The notes: a model not told the origin generated them from the sequence alone. DNA of 64,000 nucleotides from Ustilago trichophora (GCA_900323505.1 OOIN01000021.1:248001-312000); one strand, 5' to 3'. Shown: positions 50,082 through 60,729, counted from the stretch's first letter. Numbers and translations are program-made.

Positions 50082-50729
50082 GGTTTGCGTCCGTGGGTTG
50101 GGGTTGAAGAAGGATGGTCGTGTTAATAGGAGTGTATGCGGGGGCGGTCTTCTTGAGAGATAAATTACGTTTTGTGGGGCTATCACTCGAGGTTCTTTTG
50201 TACGTTGTCAAAAGGTGGGGGGGGACGTGCGAGATAGCAAGAATGCGGGGAAATCGTTAAGAAGATTGTTATGGTGCTTTCGCAGCTGGTGGTATCAGAT
50301 TAAGGGTTGGGTACAAAGAGGGAGAGAGAGAGAGAGAGAGAGGTCGCTAGCAGGAGCACATCTACAGCAGAGAACCCTTGCTCTAAGTATACCCGACCCC
50401 GCGCTTGCGGGCCGTGCCATGTCAAAGGGTGCCATCTAAGAAATGCTTACATGTCGTACAAGAAAAGTTGAGCTCTTTCAGGATTCGGGCGTGGAACGCA
50501 TCCGACTGCCGGTGCCAGCACAAAAAAAAAAAAAAAAAAAAAAAAATGTAGCAAAAACAGCAGTTCGTGTCGATGTAACAATGTTGCCCCCAAAAATCGA
50601 CGCCGCGGATCGCGGAATTCGGATACTTTCTCATGTAGCTCCACACATTTCACCTTGATGCTCAGCCCTGACTCACTCTTTGGTCTTTCTCTCCATCCTC
50701 TCTCACCTGTGAAGTGGCGCTCGCACACA
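50082..50729. other. Divergent promoter region, acyl-CoA dehydrogenase / PRP28
   Basis: No gene seen. It contains a GA tract at 50320-50342 (AGAGAGAGAGAGAGAGAGAG) and an A25 run at 50522-50546. An in-frame codon at 50655 before the PRP28 ATG is leader. Confidence 0.4.
50522..50546. repeat. A homopolymer, 25 nt
   Basis: Uninterrupted A run midway in the divergent promoter region. Confidence 0.9.
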
Positions 50730-52778
50730 ATGTCAAAGACACCGCTCTCGGTAGAAGAGATCCTCGAGAAGCAGAAAGCCGAGTCCGCCCTCAAACCACG
50801 TTTTCTTTCCAAAGCCGAGCGTCTGGCCAAAGCGCAGCGCGAAAAGGAAGAGGAAGAACGACAGCGAGCACAGAAGCAGCAGCAAGAACAGAAACAACGG
50901 CTCGAGTTCGAGAAGCAGGCTCGTTCGGTCGCTTCCTCCTCAAGACATCCTACAAGACCTCCCGGCAGGGAGAACGGGGATCGATCTCGTTACGATGACG
51001 GCGAGCTGGACTACGGGAGCGCCGATGCGAGGTCTGACGACCGCAGGAGGAGACGGGATGTGGATGCGAGGCAGAGAGACCACCACGCAAACGGTCGATC
51101 AGCTTCAAACGGTCAAAAGCAATATGGTGCGCAAGAAGTTGCGGCTGATATAAACACTGCACCCTTGACCGAATCCGAGCAAGCTTCAATCCGACGCAGG
51201 TACCTCGGCCTCAAAGACGAGAAGAAGAAGCCAAAGCGCAAGCCAACCGATAAAAAGTTTGTCTTTGACTGGGGTGAAGAAGACGATACCGCCGCCGATT
51301 CTCTCGCTGCCCAGATTCAGCCCGCTTCCTCTTCCACCACCACCTCTGCTACACCTTCCACGCGCTACGATCCGCTCGACAAGCGCTTCGACGACAAGCA
51401 CTGGAGCGAAAAGACCCTAGAACAAATGAAAGAGCGCGACTGGCGTATCTTCCGAGAAGACTTTGGCATCTCTGCCCGTGGTGGCAACATCCCAAAACCT
51501 CTCCGGTCCTGGCGCGAGTCTTCGATCCCCGCATCCATTCTGAGCACCATCGAGGAAGTTGGATATAAGGAGCCCTCCCCCATCCAGCGACAAGCCATCC
51601 CGATTGGATTGCAAAATCGAGATCTCATCGGTATCGCCGAAACTGGTTCCGGTAAAACTGCGTCCTTCCTGATCCCGCTTCTTGCGTACATCTCCAAGCT
51701 GCCGAAGCTGAACGAGCATACCAAAGCTCTCGGTCCGCAAGCGCTCATCTTGGTCCCCACGCGAGAGTTGGCGCAGCAGATCGAGACGGAAACAAACAAG
51801 TTTGCCGGCCGTCTCGGTTTGGGATGTGTAAGCATTGTGGGAGGACGTGACATGAACGATCAGGCGTACGCGCTTCGCGATGGAGCCGAGATTGTCATTG
51901 CTACCCCAGGTCGATTGAAGGACTGCATCGAGCGTCATGTCCTCGTCCTCTCGCAGTGCACGTATGTGGTCATGGACGAAGCGGATAAGATGGTAGATAT
52001 GGGCTTCGAACCCCAAGTCAACTTCATCTTAGATTCCTTGCCCGTGTCCAACTTGAAACCCGATTCCGAGCTGGCCGAGAAACCGGAAGACACGGTCGGC
52101 AGGTATCGCGTAACGATGCTCTACTCTGCCACCATGCCACCTTCCGTCGAACGCATGGCTCGGGTCTACCTCCGTCGACCCGCCACCATCACCATCGGCG
52201 ACGCTGGTCAAGCCGTAGCCTCCGTCGAGCAAATCGTCGAGTTCATCCCATCCGAAGAAGCCCGTCGCTCTCGTCTCATCTCGATCCTCCAACGCTCTCC
52301 CCACCTCGTCCCCATCATCGTCTTTGTCAATCAGAAAAAAGCCGCCGACTCCCTCGGCAACTACCTCATCCGTCATGGATTCTACATTTCCACCTTACAC
52401 TCTGGCAAAACCCAAGAACTTCGTGAAGAGGCTCTGGCCCAACTGCGAAATGGTACAACCCAGATCCTCGTCGCCACCGATCTGGCGGGAAGAGGTATCG
52501 ACGTTCCAAACGTCGGATTGGTGGTCAACTTTGCAATGCCCAACAACATCGAGGCTTACATTCACAGGATCGGTCGTACGGGTAGAGCCGGCAAGAAGGG
52601 TACGGCGATTACGTTTTTGGATCAAGCCGATGCAGATTTGTTCTACGATCTCAAGATGGAGTTGACAAAGAGTAAGTTGAGCAGTGTACCCCAACAGCTG
52701 GCGAGACATCCGTTGGCTCAGCATAAACCCGTCAAGGATGCAGGTAAGAGAAAACGCGATAGAGAGGACGAAGGATAG
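50730..52778 (+). CDS. PRP28: DEAD-box splicing helicase Prp28
   Basis: The gene encodes 682 aa in one exon from the ATG at 50730. The N-terminal 200 residues are charged, with Arg/Glu/Gln-rich helices and a Prp28-type segment (SIRRRYLGLKDEKKKPKRKP, then KKFVFDWGEEDDT). The WSEKTLEQMKERDWRIFRED and IPKPLRSWRES motifs are specific to Prp28/DDX23. Helicase motifs are all present: Q motif PSPIQRQAIP, I AETGSGKT (303-310), Ia PTRELAQQ, II DEAD (416-419), III SAT, IV IVFVNQ, V ATDLAGRGIDV and VI HRIGRTGR (612-619). Prp28 helps exchange U1 for U6 snRNP at the 5' splice site during spliceosome activation in the nucleus. Confidence 0.95.
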   Translation: MSKTPLSVEEILEKQKAESALKPRFLSKAERLAKAQREKEEEERQRAQKQQQEQKQRLEFEKQARSVASSSRHPTRPPGRENGDRSRYDDGELDYGSADARSDDRRRRRDVDARQRDHHANGRSASNGQKQYGAQEVAADINTAPLTESEQASIRRRYLGLKDEKKKPKRKPTDKKFVFDWGEEDDTAADSLAAQIQPASSSTTTSATPSTRYDPLDKRFDDKHWSEKTLEQMKERDWRIFREDFGISARGGNIPKPLRSWRESSIPASILSTIEEVGYKEPSPIQRQAIPIGLQNRDLIGIAETGSGKTASFLIPLLAYISKLPKLNEHTKALGPQALILVPTRELAQQIETETNKFAGRLGLGCVSIVGGRDMNDQAYALRDGAEIVIATPGRLKDCIERHVLVLSQCTYVVMDEADKMVDMGFEPQVNFILDSLPVSNLKPDSELAEKPEDTVGRYRVTMLYSATMPPSVERMARVYLRRPATITIGDAGQAVASVEQIVEFIPSEEARRSRLISILQRSPHLVPIIVFVNQKKAADSLGNYLIRHGFYISTLHSGKTQELREEALAQLRNGTTQILVATDLAGRGIDVPNVGLVVNFAMPNNIEAYIHRIGRTGRAGKKGTAITFLDQADADLFYDLKMELTKSKLSSVPQQLARHPLAQHKPVKDAGKRKRDREDEG

Positions 52779-52915
52779 GCCCGCCCCTTAACAACACATC
52801 ACACTGTACTGTAGACATTTCGCCAAAAAGATCACCTTCGTTGCATTTCAACCACCACCCGTCTCTTGCCTGCGTAACCAGCGTCGACCTTCCGAGCATT
52901 GAGTGGGTTTGTTGG

Positions 52916-55168
52916 TCATTTTTTAGCCACAACAATCCGATGCCACCATCCCATGTCCAAATCCACCAACTCGATATCAGCCACATCTTTGCCCTCGGCC
53001 AACTCGACAGCAAGTGTCTGCTGCTCCGAATACCACTTTGTAAAGTAGCGGAAAAACTTGACCGACTCCTGCACCTTGTTGCTCATCCAGCAAGTTTTGG
53101 CCAGGAGGAAGAGGGTTTGACCCTGGACGCGGGTTTGCACTTGTCGGATGGTATCGTCTGCCGGATCTGCTTCGTTGGCGGGGTTGGATGCTGCTGCTGC
53201 TTTGGAGGGCTTAGCAGGCTGTACTGCAGGCTCGGCTGAAGTGGTGGATGTTTCCTTTCCCTTTTTGCTACCCTTTGAACCGTTAGACTGGCGCACATTG
53301 GGCCTGAGCGCATTCGAGACGAGATCGAGCTCCGTCTGAGCCTTGACAAAATCGTTGAGCAGCAGATGCAAAGTTCCCAGTACCAGCCTCAGACTCGTCC
53401 TTTGAAGTACCTTTTCCGCCGAGTCATCGCGCGTCTGCTGAAGATCCGGGAGCGCCAACACAGCGCTTACGCACTTGATGGCCACTTTGAGCTGCGCCTT
53501 GTTCTCAGGCGTCAATGCTTTCGTGGTCTGGTGATGGGACTTGGCAAGGCGATCTAGCATGGGCACGTGGTCCTGACTGGCAGCGGCGACGGCGGCGGCA
53601 GAGGGGAAGCGGAGGATGTCACGATGGGCGCGGTGCGGAAAGGGGAGGGCGAGGAGGGAGTCGACCATGAGACCCGTGACAAGATCAGAGCGGAAGAAGG
53701 GCGACTCGAGGATGGTCTTCTCTCGAGGCTTGCCAGGCTCTGCACCCTCGACGTCATTCGACTTGTTTGTGCTGCTGGTAGATGGCTGAGACTTGTTTGG
53801 CTTGGGAGCTGCCTCAGCTGTGCTCTGACGTGGGGTGGCAGTGGAAGCAGAAGCGGCGGAAACCGTGCTGGATTCGGACTCGAGAGACTTCTTGGACATA
53901 TTGCTATCAGTGGAGGAAGCTTCCTTTTCGACAGGACCCTCGATCAACTTTGGGAGCGACTCGAGCCGAATCTCGGTTTTCGCCAAGATATCCATAATGT
54001 CGTTCTGGTCGAGGTCGAGCTCGGTGCTAGCCGACCAGTCTGCGACAGCGCGGCCGAGGTAGTTGGCTTCGTGTTGCGGTTTGAGTTGAGCGAGGCGTAG
54101 GTTGATATATCCGCGAAGATTGTAGGCATCAATGCGAAGAGATGTGTTACGTTCTCCATCGCGCGTGCCGAGGATGAGCAAGGCAGAGCTGAGCGAGTCT
54201 TTTGCGCTTCGAATGGAACCTTCCAACTCTGATTCTAACGGTTTCGATGGATCGTAGCGCTGGCTGGCGCGTTGGATGAGACGTTCTGGATTCGTTTCAG
54301 GATTGAGAGCCTGCGACAGGATCACGATGAAGTCCTTGCCAGGCTCTGATGGACGAGAGGCAGCGTCATTCTGGGCTCGAACGCGCTCAATGCATGCTGC
54401 GCGGAACTGCTGTCCCGCCTTGACAAGGTGTGCTGGATCGAACTCGGGCAGGACTGCGCTGGCATTGGCGCGGTTGTTCCCAATTCTCTGACCCCAGAAG
54501 CTACTTCTGGAAGTTGAAGCTGCAATGTTCTGAGGTGGAGCGGGTACGTGTGCTGGGCTGGCTTTGTACTTGGAAAGAAGCTCGATTAGCTCGTTGGCAG
54601 GAAGGAGCTGGACGAGCGCTAGATCAGCCTCGGAGCCCATTTTGAAGCGATGCTCGAAACGTTTGCAAGCCTCGATGTAGGAGGTACGAGTGAGTTCGAG
54701 CGCAGTTTTGAAGAGGGTATTCCACTGGATCTTTTCGCTGGTCTTGGCCTGACGGTGCCAGGCAGGGTCGTCGGCAATAAGCCCAGCATTCTTTTTTTGT
54801 TCCTCGACATATTCGTAGATATCGGCTGTGTCGAGATGAAAGTCATCGATCGAGGCGTGATCTTCTTCTTTCTCCAGAGTTGATCCCAGGATAGAGAGAG
54901 CAGCGTCAAGGTCGGCAGAGTCGGACTGTTGGCGAAGATAGTAATGGAGAAGAGAGATAAAGTAGCCGAGTGCGCGATCGCGTGCGATGGACCTACGCTC
55001 CAGGACGAGCGCTTCAACTTCAACTTCTTCCTGAAGCTCTCCCACTTGGTCGGGAGCGTAGCCTTCCTGGATGGACTCGGTGACATGCCAATAGACGTAG
55101 GGTTGGAGGCCTTGATGTAGCTCAGCATAGATGGCCGGTTTGGCGCACTTGGCGTAGATGGCGTCCAT
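52916..55168 (-). CDS. Helical orphan protein, 750 aa
   Basis: I do not recognise a family. The N-terminal 300 residues are helix-rich and hydrophilic (YAELHQGLQPYVYWHVTES, then RALGYFISLLHYYLRQQSDS). Residues about 395-470 are a Ser/Thr/Lys-rich linker. The C-terminal third is again helical with repeat-like spacing (LRLVLGTLHLLLNDFVKAQT, TLFLLAKTCWMSNKVQESV), suggesting TPR-like hairpins. It ends in WWHRIVVAKK. There is no signal peptide or clear membrane segment. The TPR-like features would fit a scaffold in a complex, but this is a guess. It is divergent from the Rho GTPase gene and convergent with PRP28. Confidence 0.7.
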   Translation of the reverse strand: MDAIYAKCAKPAIYAELHQGLQPYVYWHVTESIQEGYAPDQVGELQEEVEVEALVLERRSIARDRALGYFISLLHYYLRQQSDSADLDAALSILGSTLEKEEDHASIDDFHLDTADIYEYVEEQKKNAGLIADDPAWHRQAKTSEKIQWNTLFKTALELTRTSYIEACKRFEHRFKMGSEADLALVQLLPANELIELLSKYKASPAHVPAPPQNIAASTSRSSFWGQRIGNNRANASAVLPEFDPAHLVKAGQQFRAACIERVRAQNDAASRPSEPGKDFIVILSQALNPETNPERLIQRASQRYDPSKPLESELEGSIRSAKDSLSSALLILGTRDGERNTSLRIDAYNLRGYINLRLAQLKPQHEANYLGRAVADWSASTELDLDQNDIMDILAKTEIRLESLPKLIEGPVEKEASSTDSNMSKKSLESESSTVSAASASTATPRQSTAEAAPKPNKSQPSTSSTNKSNDVEGAEPGKPREKTILESPFFRSDLVTGLMVDSLLALPFPHRAHRDILRFPSAAAVAAASQDHVPMLDRLAKSHHQTTKALTPENKAQLKVAIKCVSAVLALPDLQQTRDDSAEKVLQRTSLRLVLGTLHLLLNDFVKAQTELDLVSNALRPNVRQSNGSKGSKKGKETSTTSAEPAVQPAKPSKAAAASNPANEADPADDTIRQVQTRVQGQTLFLLAKTCWMSNKVQESVKFFRYFTKWYSEQQTLAVELAEGKDVADIELVDLDMGWWHRIVVAKK

Positions 55169-56160
55169 GTTGACTGCTTGGCCGGGGGAAGGGGGGCTTC
55201 AGCAGAGCTAATACCGCTTTGAAAGATGTGGGAGAGGGAAGAGAGATAGGAACGAGGAGAAGGAGAACCGGTTGCTTTTATATGCCAGAAGGTGATGTAT
55301 GCAGTGCCATGGTTGCTGGTCCAGCCGGGAGTGTTCTCGTGTGCGCAGGAGAAAGAGGCGAAACCTTAACCTACAGCTGTGCCTCGTGGGTGGCAGGGTG
55401 CCTCGAGCTTGTGGATGCGCTCCCTTGATCTGATGAAATGAAGGCGCCCTTGATCGAGTGGAAGATGGTGATGCGCAATACTCTGACTTTAGCAAAAGTG
55501 TCACTTTTTACTCCACACCAACACCGCTCTCCCGGTTTGGAGGCCGAAAAATGAGGCAACGTTGTTAGACTTTTGAATGTAAGTATCACGTGATGCTGGC
55601 TGGCCGAAAAAGTCGAGAGTCGCGGTGAATCTCTACAGCGCGTGGCACTGCAGTGTGGTGGCTTGGAAATCTTGTGCGAGAGCAACACTTTCGATGTTGA
55701 ATCCAACACAGCCGAGTAGTGTTGCACAAACCTAGATGGCTGCAGATAGCTGCACTCAACGGGGAAGAGTCCCCTCCTTTGATAGCCACGGACCATCAGT
55801 TGACAAAAGTACGCTTAAGCTAGTGTCTCACTCTTTGCGCTCTTCTCACCGTCTCTCTCTAAGAAAACTTTCGTCCTCATCACCTTGTTCGCTTCTCCTC
55901 GACACTCTTTCCCCTCGACGACTTTCTAAACTAAGCATCCAAAGCACCTTCTTGCAAATCCGATTCGAAGCGGAATCATCTCGGTTGACAGCTCTCTCGC
56001 ATATCCTCATACTACACAGCAGGCTGAGACCGCTACCTCTTGCATTGTCGATCGAATTCACTCCTCCGATCCTCGCTGCCAAACGTACACATATTTATCA
56101 TCAAAGTGATCCATCCTCTTCCTAGCATCATCACCTCATCGTGAACCAAGCACATACACC
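55169..56160. other. Divergent promoter region, helical orphan / Rho GTPase
   Basis: About 1 kb with no supported gene. A long CT-rich leader precedes the Rho ATG (55800-56160). The frame at 55736-56125 reads through this leader and is Ser/Leu-rich noise. Confidence 0.4.
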
Positions 56161-56853
56161 ATGAATGCCTACAACAGCGGCTCCTCCTTATCAGACGCAC
56201 CACCCGGTCAAGGCCAAATCCAACAGATGCCCGGTCGACCCGTCATCGATCTCAAAAAGAAACTTGTCGTCGTTGGTGATGGAGGCTGCGGCAAGACATG
56301 TCTCTTGATAGTCTACTCCCAAAATCGCTTCCCAGAGGAATACGTCCCCACCGTGTTTGAGAATTACGTCCCCATCATCCAATTCGAAGGCAAAACCATC
56401 GAGCTTGCACTCTGGGACACAGCAGGTCAGGAGGAATACGACCGTCTTCGTCCACTCTCCTACCCTGAATCCGACGTCATCCTTATCTGCTTTGCCGTCG
56501 ACTTCCCAACAAGTTTGGCAAATGTCCAGGACAAGTGGTTCCCAGAGATCAACCACTTTTGCGAAGGCGTGCCGATTCTGTTGGTGGGACTCAAGACCGA
56601 TCTGCGGAAGGATACCAACAGTTTGGCTATGCTCCAGGCACAGGGGATCAAGCCGGTTTCTCCAGCACAAGGCCAGCAGGTTGCGGATGAGATCGGTGCG
56701 GCAAAATACGTAGAGTGCTCGGCAAAGACTAAGGACGGTGTTCAGAATGTGTTCGATACCGCGATTAGGGAGGCGTGTCGTAAGAAGGGTTGGGGAAGGA
56801 GAGCTGGTGGTGGTGGTTCAGGTGGGCAGAAGAAGAAGTGCGTTCTGCTATGA
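56161..56853 (+). CDS. Rho-family GTPase, most like fungal Rho4
   Basis: The protein has 230 aa, no intron. An N-terminal extension of about 30 Ser/Gly/Gln-rich residues precedes the G domain: G1 GDGGCGKT (39-46), switch [11 protein letters not shown]3 [15 protein letters not shown]4 region LLVGLKTDL and G5 ECSAKT. The insert helix typical of Rho proteins lies between G4 and G5 ([20 protein letters not shown]). A polybasic tail ends in CVLL, a CaaX box with Leu at the end that predicts geranylgeranylation. The extension, LLIVYSQ and [14 protein letters not shown] resemble fungal Rho4, a regulator of septation, but this subtype is from memory. It acts at the plasma membrane through formins and cell-wall effectors in the family. 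Confidence 0.85.
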   Translation: MNAYNSGSSLSDAPPGQGQIQQMPGRPVIDLKKKLVVVGDGGCGKTCLLIVYSQNRFPEEYVPTVFENYVPIIQFEGKTIELALWDTAGQEEYDRLRPLSYPESDVILICFAVDFPTSLANVQDKWFPEINHFCEGVPILLVGLKTDLRKDTNSLAMLQAQGIKPVSPAQGQQVADEIGAAKYVECSAKTKDGVQNVFDTAIREACRKKGWGRRAGGGGSGGQKKKCVLL

Positions 56854-57271
56854 TCCAGCTATTGCCGCTAGTTGCATTCAATCGCTCCCTAGGCTAACAC
56901 GCGGCACTTCGACGACATCGTGGGCCACTCCAGCATCTGTGGCCCGTGTCGACCTTTGCCCCCTTTCAGTACTCTTTCAACCATCATCATTCGCATTCCC
57001 TTCTGCTCACCTCATGTGTCGTCGTTTCGGCTTTCATGGTCTTCTCCGGTCCCTCATCTTTCGGCGCATCATTCGTTACCTTGTGTACATACATTTCTTC
57101 AGCATCCATCTGCATCCCGGCTCATACTCGTGTCCGTGTCAACTAGGCTCAGTGGAATCATCTGCAGTTACTCGGTCAGACCCGTTTGTGGCTCTCAAAC
57201 TTCACACCTAGCCGCCATCTGAGAATGTATCGTGCATTTGAAAGAGATGGATTGATCAGAAGAGGAGACTT
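56854..57271. other. Convergent intergenic region between the Rho gene and ssu72
   Basis: Holds the two 3' flanks. I see no gene or repeat in it. Confidence 0.4.
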
Positions 57272-58110
57272 TCAATAGTACGCCACGGTATGCAGGATAG
57301 CGTGTGGATGTGTCTGTTGATGACGTTCCAAAATGCCGTCCATCTCTGTGTCAATATCCTGCGAGCCCGCGATCTGTCATCGCAATCCGCATCGCATTGG
57401 AGCCAAAGGTAGAGACCGAGACCTGTCAGTGATCTGCTTCGATAGTAGAGGAAAGAGGGGAATGTGTCTGTGTGAGCAAGAAAACTTACAGCATTTGCCA
57501 AGTCCAAAATCGCCTTACCCGCCGCTACTGCTTCTTCATGATTATCCTTGATCTCAACATTGATCACGTGGACCGGCCTGTTGAGCTCGCCACCTCTGTT
57601 GAAGAGATCCTCGCATACGGCGTCAAAGCATCTCTCTTCGCAGGTGATGACGATGTCCGCGGTATACTTTGTCTCCTGCCATCTCTCGGGCGCCCTCTTG
57701 ACGTCTTTGTTCCTATTCAGCATTGTCATGAGTCCATTCGCCCAGTAGAGGCGTGGATCTTTCGAGTTCAGATCGTCGATGATGTCCGTATATGCCGTTC
57801 CGAAGGGGTAGATGTTGGGAAGGTTGATTTTGGGACCGGGTAAACGGACGGCGGAACCTGTGCCAGCCGAGGTGACGTTGAAGCCCGATTGTGCCAGGAG
57901 AGAGTGCGCTGCCATAGAACGGTTCTGATTCGAGGCGCAGACCACGCAAAACATGATGGAACTGTCGGGAGATGCACCGGGCACCGTGCCGTTTACTGCA
58001 GCTGCATTGATCGTGGGTGTCGCTGAGGAAGAAGAGGAGGGTGGATAGGGTGGTGTGGTGGAAGAGGACGACGAGGGTTGTATTGAGTATGGGTTTTGTA
58101 TCGTCGACAT
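57272..58110 (-). CDS. SSU72: RNA polymerase II CTD phosphatase Ssu72 (two exons)
   Basis: Exon 1 is 57490-58110 and exon 2 is 57272-57358; the intron 57359-57489 (131 nt) runs GTAAGT...GCAG. Splicing in phase 0 joins DLANA to [20 protein letters not shown] and ends HTVAYY, which is the conserved Ssu72 C-terminus; the protein has 235 aa. Without splicing the frame runs on into unrelated sequence. A Ser/Pro-rich extension of about 50 residues precedes the catalytic P-loop CASNQNRS (Cys 58 to Arg 64, CX5R). Conserved [14 protein letters not shown] and [11 protein letters not shown] follow. Ssu72 dephosphorylates Ser5/Ser7 of the polymerase CTD and is part of the cleavage and polyadenylation factor. 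The N-terminal extension is longer than in yeast. Confidence 0.94.
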
Positions 58111-58710
58111 TGTTGCTAGTAGTTAGATGCTCGTGATGATGCCTGCTGTAGCAGGTAGTCGTCTCTGTGTGTTTTGAAGCTGGATCCTCTGCTGTTGTAG
58201 TCGTAGATGACGTCCACTGCTTTGGTCTAAGGGTTGAATCGTCTCAATGCAAGTGCCCTTTGCGCTCGGTAGTGAAGCGACTTCGGATGCTAGCGAGAGA
58301 CGGAGGTGATCGAGATGATGCTTGACAAGGCGATTCGGATCCACTGGTTGTATATGGTGCTTGAACGTTAAGGGTTGGATACGAGCTGCGATAGAGTAGT
58401 TGTGCTAGATGATGGTTCACAGACAAGAAGATGCGAGGGTCCAGATTCGGCCTTCGGTTGACAGTCCTCAAGTGGAGCGATGCCCATTTCAAAAAAAAAA
58501 AAAAAAGTTCAAAATAGTGCCAGGTTTCGATCAAGTACAAATTGACCGCCCTCAGTTGAGTGTCTCTTCTCACTCCCATGAGACAGTCTCTGAAGGCACA
58601 GTGTCTTCAACACTTTAAGTATTTAGCTGCGTTGTTCACAACGGATATGATGTGAAAGGCAGCATTGCTACATGATATTGCGGTGCATCTGTCTAAGAGA
58701 CGCGCTGGAT
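58111..58710. other. Intergenic region between ssu72 and trm6
   Basis: Holds the ssu72 promoter and the trm6 3' flank. It contains an A16 run at 58491-58506. No gene was found. Confidence 0.4.
58491..58506. repeat. A homopolymer, 16 nt
   Basis: Uninterrupted A run in the ssu72 5' flank, the shortest of the homopolymer set in this window. Confidence 0.9.
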
Positions 58711-60387
58711 CTATTGTTGCTCCTGTGCGACGGGCTTAGCTTCTGTCGTTTCCTCTGTCCTGACTCTCTTGACATCCCGCTCCTCGGCTGCATCAGCATC
58801 TTCCTCTTGTGCGCGCTTCGCCACCTCTCCTTCCTTGACCGTGTTTGTCTCCTGCTCAACTGCCTCCTTCTTCTCTTCTTCCAGTGACGCCAAATACTCT
58901 TTGCGCATCTTTAGTGCCTGCAGTTCGCCAAACACCCTGAGTGCATGCAGAATATAACCAGCGGTGCTGCTCGTCGTCATCTCTGGGTGTGTCCTGCCCG
59001 GAAGCACCTGATACTTCCTTAACCAAGGCTCTGTTACGCTGATATTGATAAACTCCTCGTCTCCCCTCAGCTTGGCATGTGCCTCGTTGAGCGGCTGCAA
59101 ATACGGGCTGTGTACCACCACGCTCGCCGATCCACCCAAATGCGGCTTGAGCCTGTTCAGGATACTGATGGGGTCATAGTGGCATGCGATGAGGACGGCA
59201 TCAAAGTCTCCGGCGAAAAAGTCGCTGCGGACGCGGTCAATGTCGCGGAAGTTGGCCTGACGTTTGCGGTCGCGCGCCTTTTCCTTTGTTGATCGTGTCG
59301 CCGGGGCGAGGTCTTGTGTAGAGAACACCGGTGCGTAGTCGCGTTCGGTGGCGGCCCAGTTGAGCACTTTCAGCACCGGTTTGATGACAGATGTGGGCAG
59401 GTTGAAGTAAGGGATGATGTCGAACGAAGGTGGTGATTCGGCATCGTTGATTGCTACCACAGTTCCATCGCCTCCGAGCCTTTCGAGGACCGAACCAACG
59501 AGCAACCCAGATACACCATCGATGACGAGGTATCGCCCTCCTGGTCGAACACTACCGAAAGTAAGCACTTGCGAGAGCGCATCTTTGCGAATCCAACGGA
59601 TCTTCTCGGGCGCCTTGTCGAACCAGAAATCGCACACATTGCCGAAATCAGGCTGGAGGGGCGTGAAGAGCTTCAGATGCTTCTGCTCCTTCCTCGCAAC
59701 GTACTTGGCTTGAGAGTAGACGGTTCGATTAGCAAAGGATTCGGAGCTGGCAAGTTGCTGCTCGATGATCTCTCGGCCAGAAATGCCTTTGTTCTTCAGC
59801 TCTTGAATGTCGACGTAGGTGAGCTTCTGTGCGGAACCGTCGTCGTTGATGTGTTCGTTGGTTGCTGTTGTCTCCACGGTTTCGCTTGCCTCTGTTTCGA
59901 GATCACCCAGCGTTCGATTGATGACCAACTTCAGCGATGTTCCCATAGAAGCAGCTGGTACTCCACCCTTCTTCCCAGCGCCCTTCCCGTTCTGCTTGGC
60001 TCCATCTTCTGCTTCTACAGTGGAGGTAGCATCGGCCTGAATCTCGTACGTGAATCCATATGGCATTCCGATCAAATCGTCCGCTTTGAAGCTTCCAAAC
60101 TTGCCCAAGCTGACCTGTTTGCCGGGCATGATCTCGGCCGCCTTTGTACGACCGGAGGGCATTTTGAGGATGACGGTAGACCCTGACTCGATGTAGTGCA
60201 GACGCTTGCGCAGCTGTTCCGAGGTCAGGCGAGGCATGTTGGAGTTGGAGCGGGGTTTCTGGTTTTGGCGCTGCTGATGCTTTCCATTCCCGGGCTTTGT
60301 TTGGGAGGTGCTGGGACCTGCTTCTACCGAGGCAGATTCAGGAGCGGCAGCAGAAGTTGATGATGATGTGACTGGTTCTGCCGACAT
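58711..60387 (-). CDS. TRM6: tRNA m1A58 methyltransferase non-catalytic subunit Trm6/Gcd10
   Basis: The protein has 558 aa, one exon. After a Ser/Gln-rich leader, the Trm6 N-terminal domain appears (residues about 50-120: RLHYIESGSTVILKMPSGR, then LGKFGSFKADDLIGMPYGFT). Next come LTYVDIQELKNKGISGREII and QAKYVARKEQKHLKLFTPLQ, both diagnostic of Gcd10/Trm6. The Rossmann-like domain includes GGRYLVIDGVSGLLVGSVLE and lacks a usable SAM site, as known for this subunit. The Glu/Lys-rich C-terminus is disordered. Trm6 pairs with the catalytic Trm61 to methylate A58 of tRNA, including initiator tRNA-Met, in the nucleus. It is divergent from the PEX39-like gene. Confidence 0.94.
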   Translation of the reverse strand: MSAEPVTSSSTSAAAPESASVEAGPSTSQTKPGNGKHQQRQNQKPRSNSNMPRLTSEQLRKRLHYIESGSTVILKMPSGRTKAAEIMPGKQVSLGKFGSFKADDLIGMPYGFTYEIQADATSTVEAEDGAKQNGKGAGKKGGVPAASMGTSLKLVINRTLGDLETEASETVETTATNEHINDDGSAQKLTYVDIQELKNKGISGREIIEQQLASSESFANRTVYSQAKYVARKEQKHLKLFTPLQPDFGNVCDFWFDKAPEKIRWIRKDALSQVLTFGSVRPGGRYLVIDGVSGLLVGSVLERLGGDGTVVAINDAESPPSFDIIPYFNLPTSVIKPVLKVLNWAATERDYAPVFSTQDLAPATRSTKEKARDRKRQANFRDIDRVRSDFFAGDFDAVLIACHYDPISILNRLKPHLGGSASVVVHSPYLQPLNEAHAKLRGDEEFINISVTEPWLRKYQVLPGRTHPEMTTSSTAGYILHALRVFGELQALKMRKEYLASLEEEKKEAVEQETNTVKEGEVAKRAQEEDADAAEERDVKRVRTEETTEAKPVAQEQQ

Positions 60388-60729
60388 GATGTGATGCCCC
60401 TCGAAGGATGATGTTCAGAAGGCGAGGTATACTACGAGGTGATGGAGAAGGTCAACATGAATGGAAGAAGAAAAGTTGGCCGAAAGACGCATTTCTTCTC
60501 AAATTTTAAAAATGTGAGATCACGTGTGGCTCCAACCTCCACAGCAAACCCCGCCTTCCGTCCTTGGCGCTTCAACTCTGTTGGCCGGCTTTCGCTCTCA
60601 AGCACGGGCCGGTTGCGTTGCCTTCGCTTTCTACCATCCTCATCCTCATCGTCATCTCTTCTTCTCGTGCATCATCTCTCTTTCGTTCTCCTCGTTACAG
60701 CGGGTTATACTGGATCACCAACAATAATA
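60388..60729. other. Divergent promoter region, trm6 / PEX39-like gene
   Basis: 342 bases. The frame in front of 60730 is open to an ATG at 60439 but reads Ser/Leu-rich leader sequence, so it is taken as untranslated. Confidence 0.4.

Noticed and set aside
48915..50126. Plus-strand frame of 403 codons
   Set aside because: Antisense to the acyl-CoA dehydrogenase, whose motifs are clear on the other strand.
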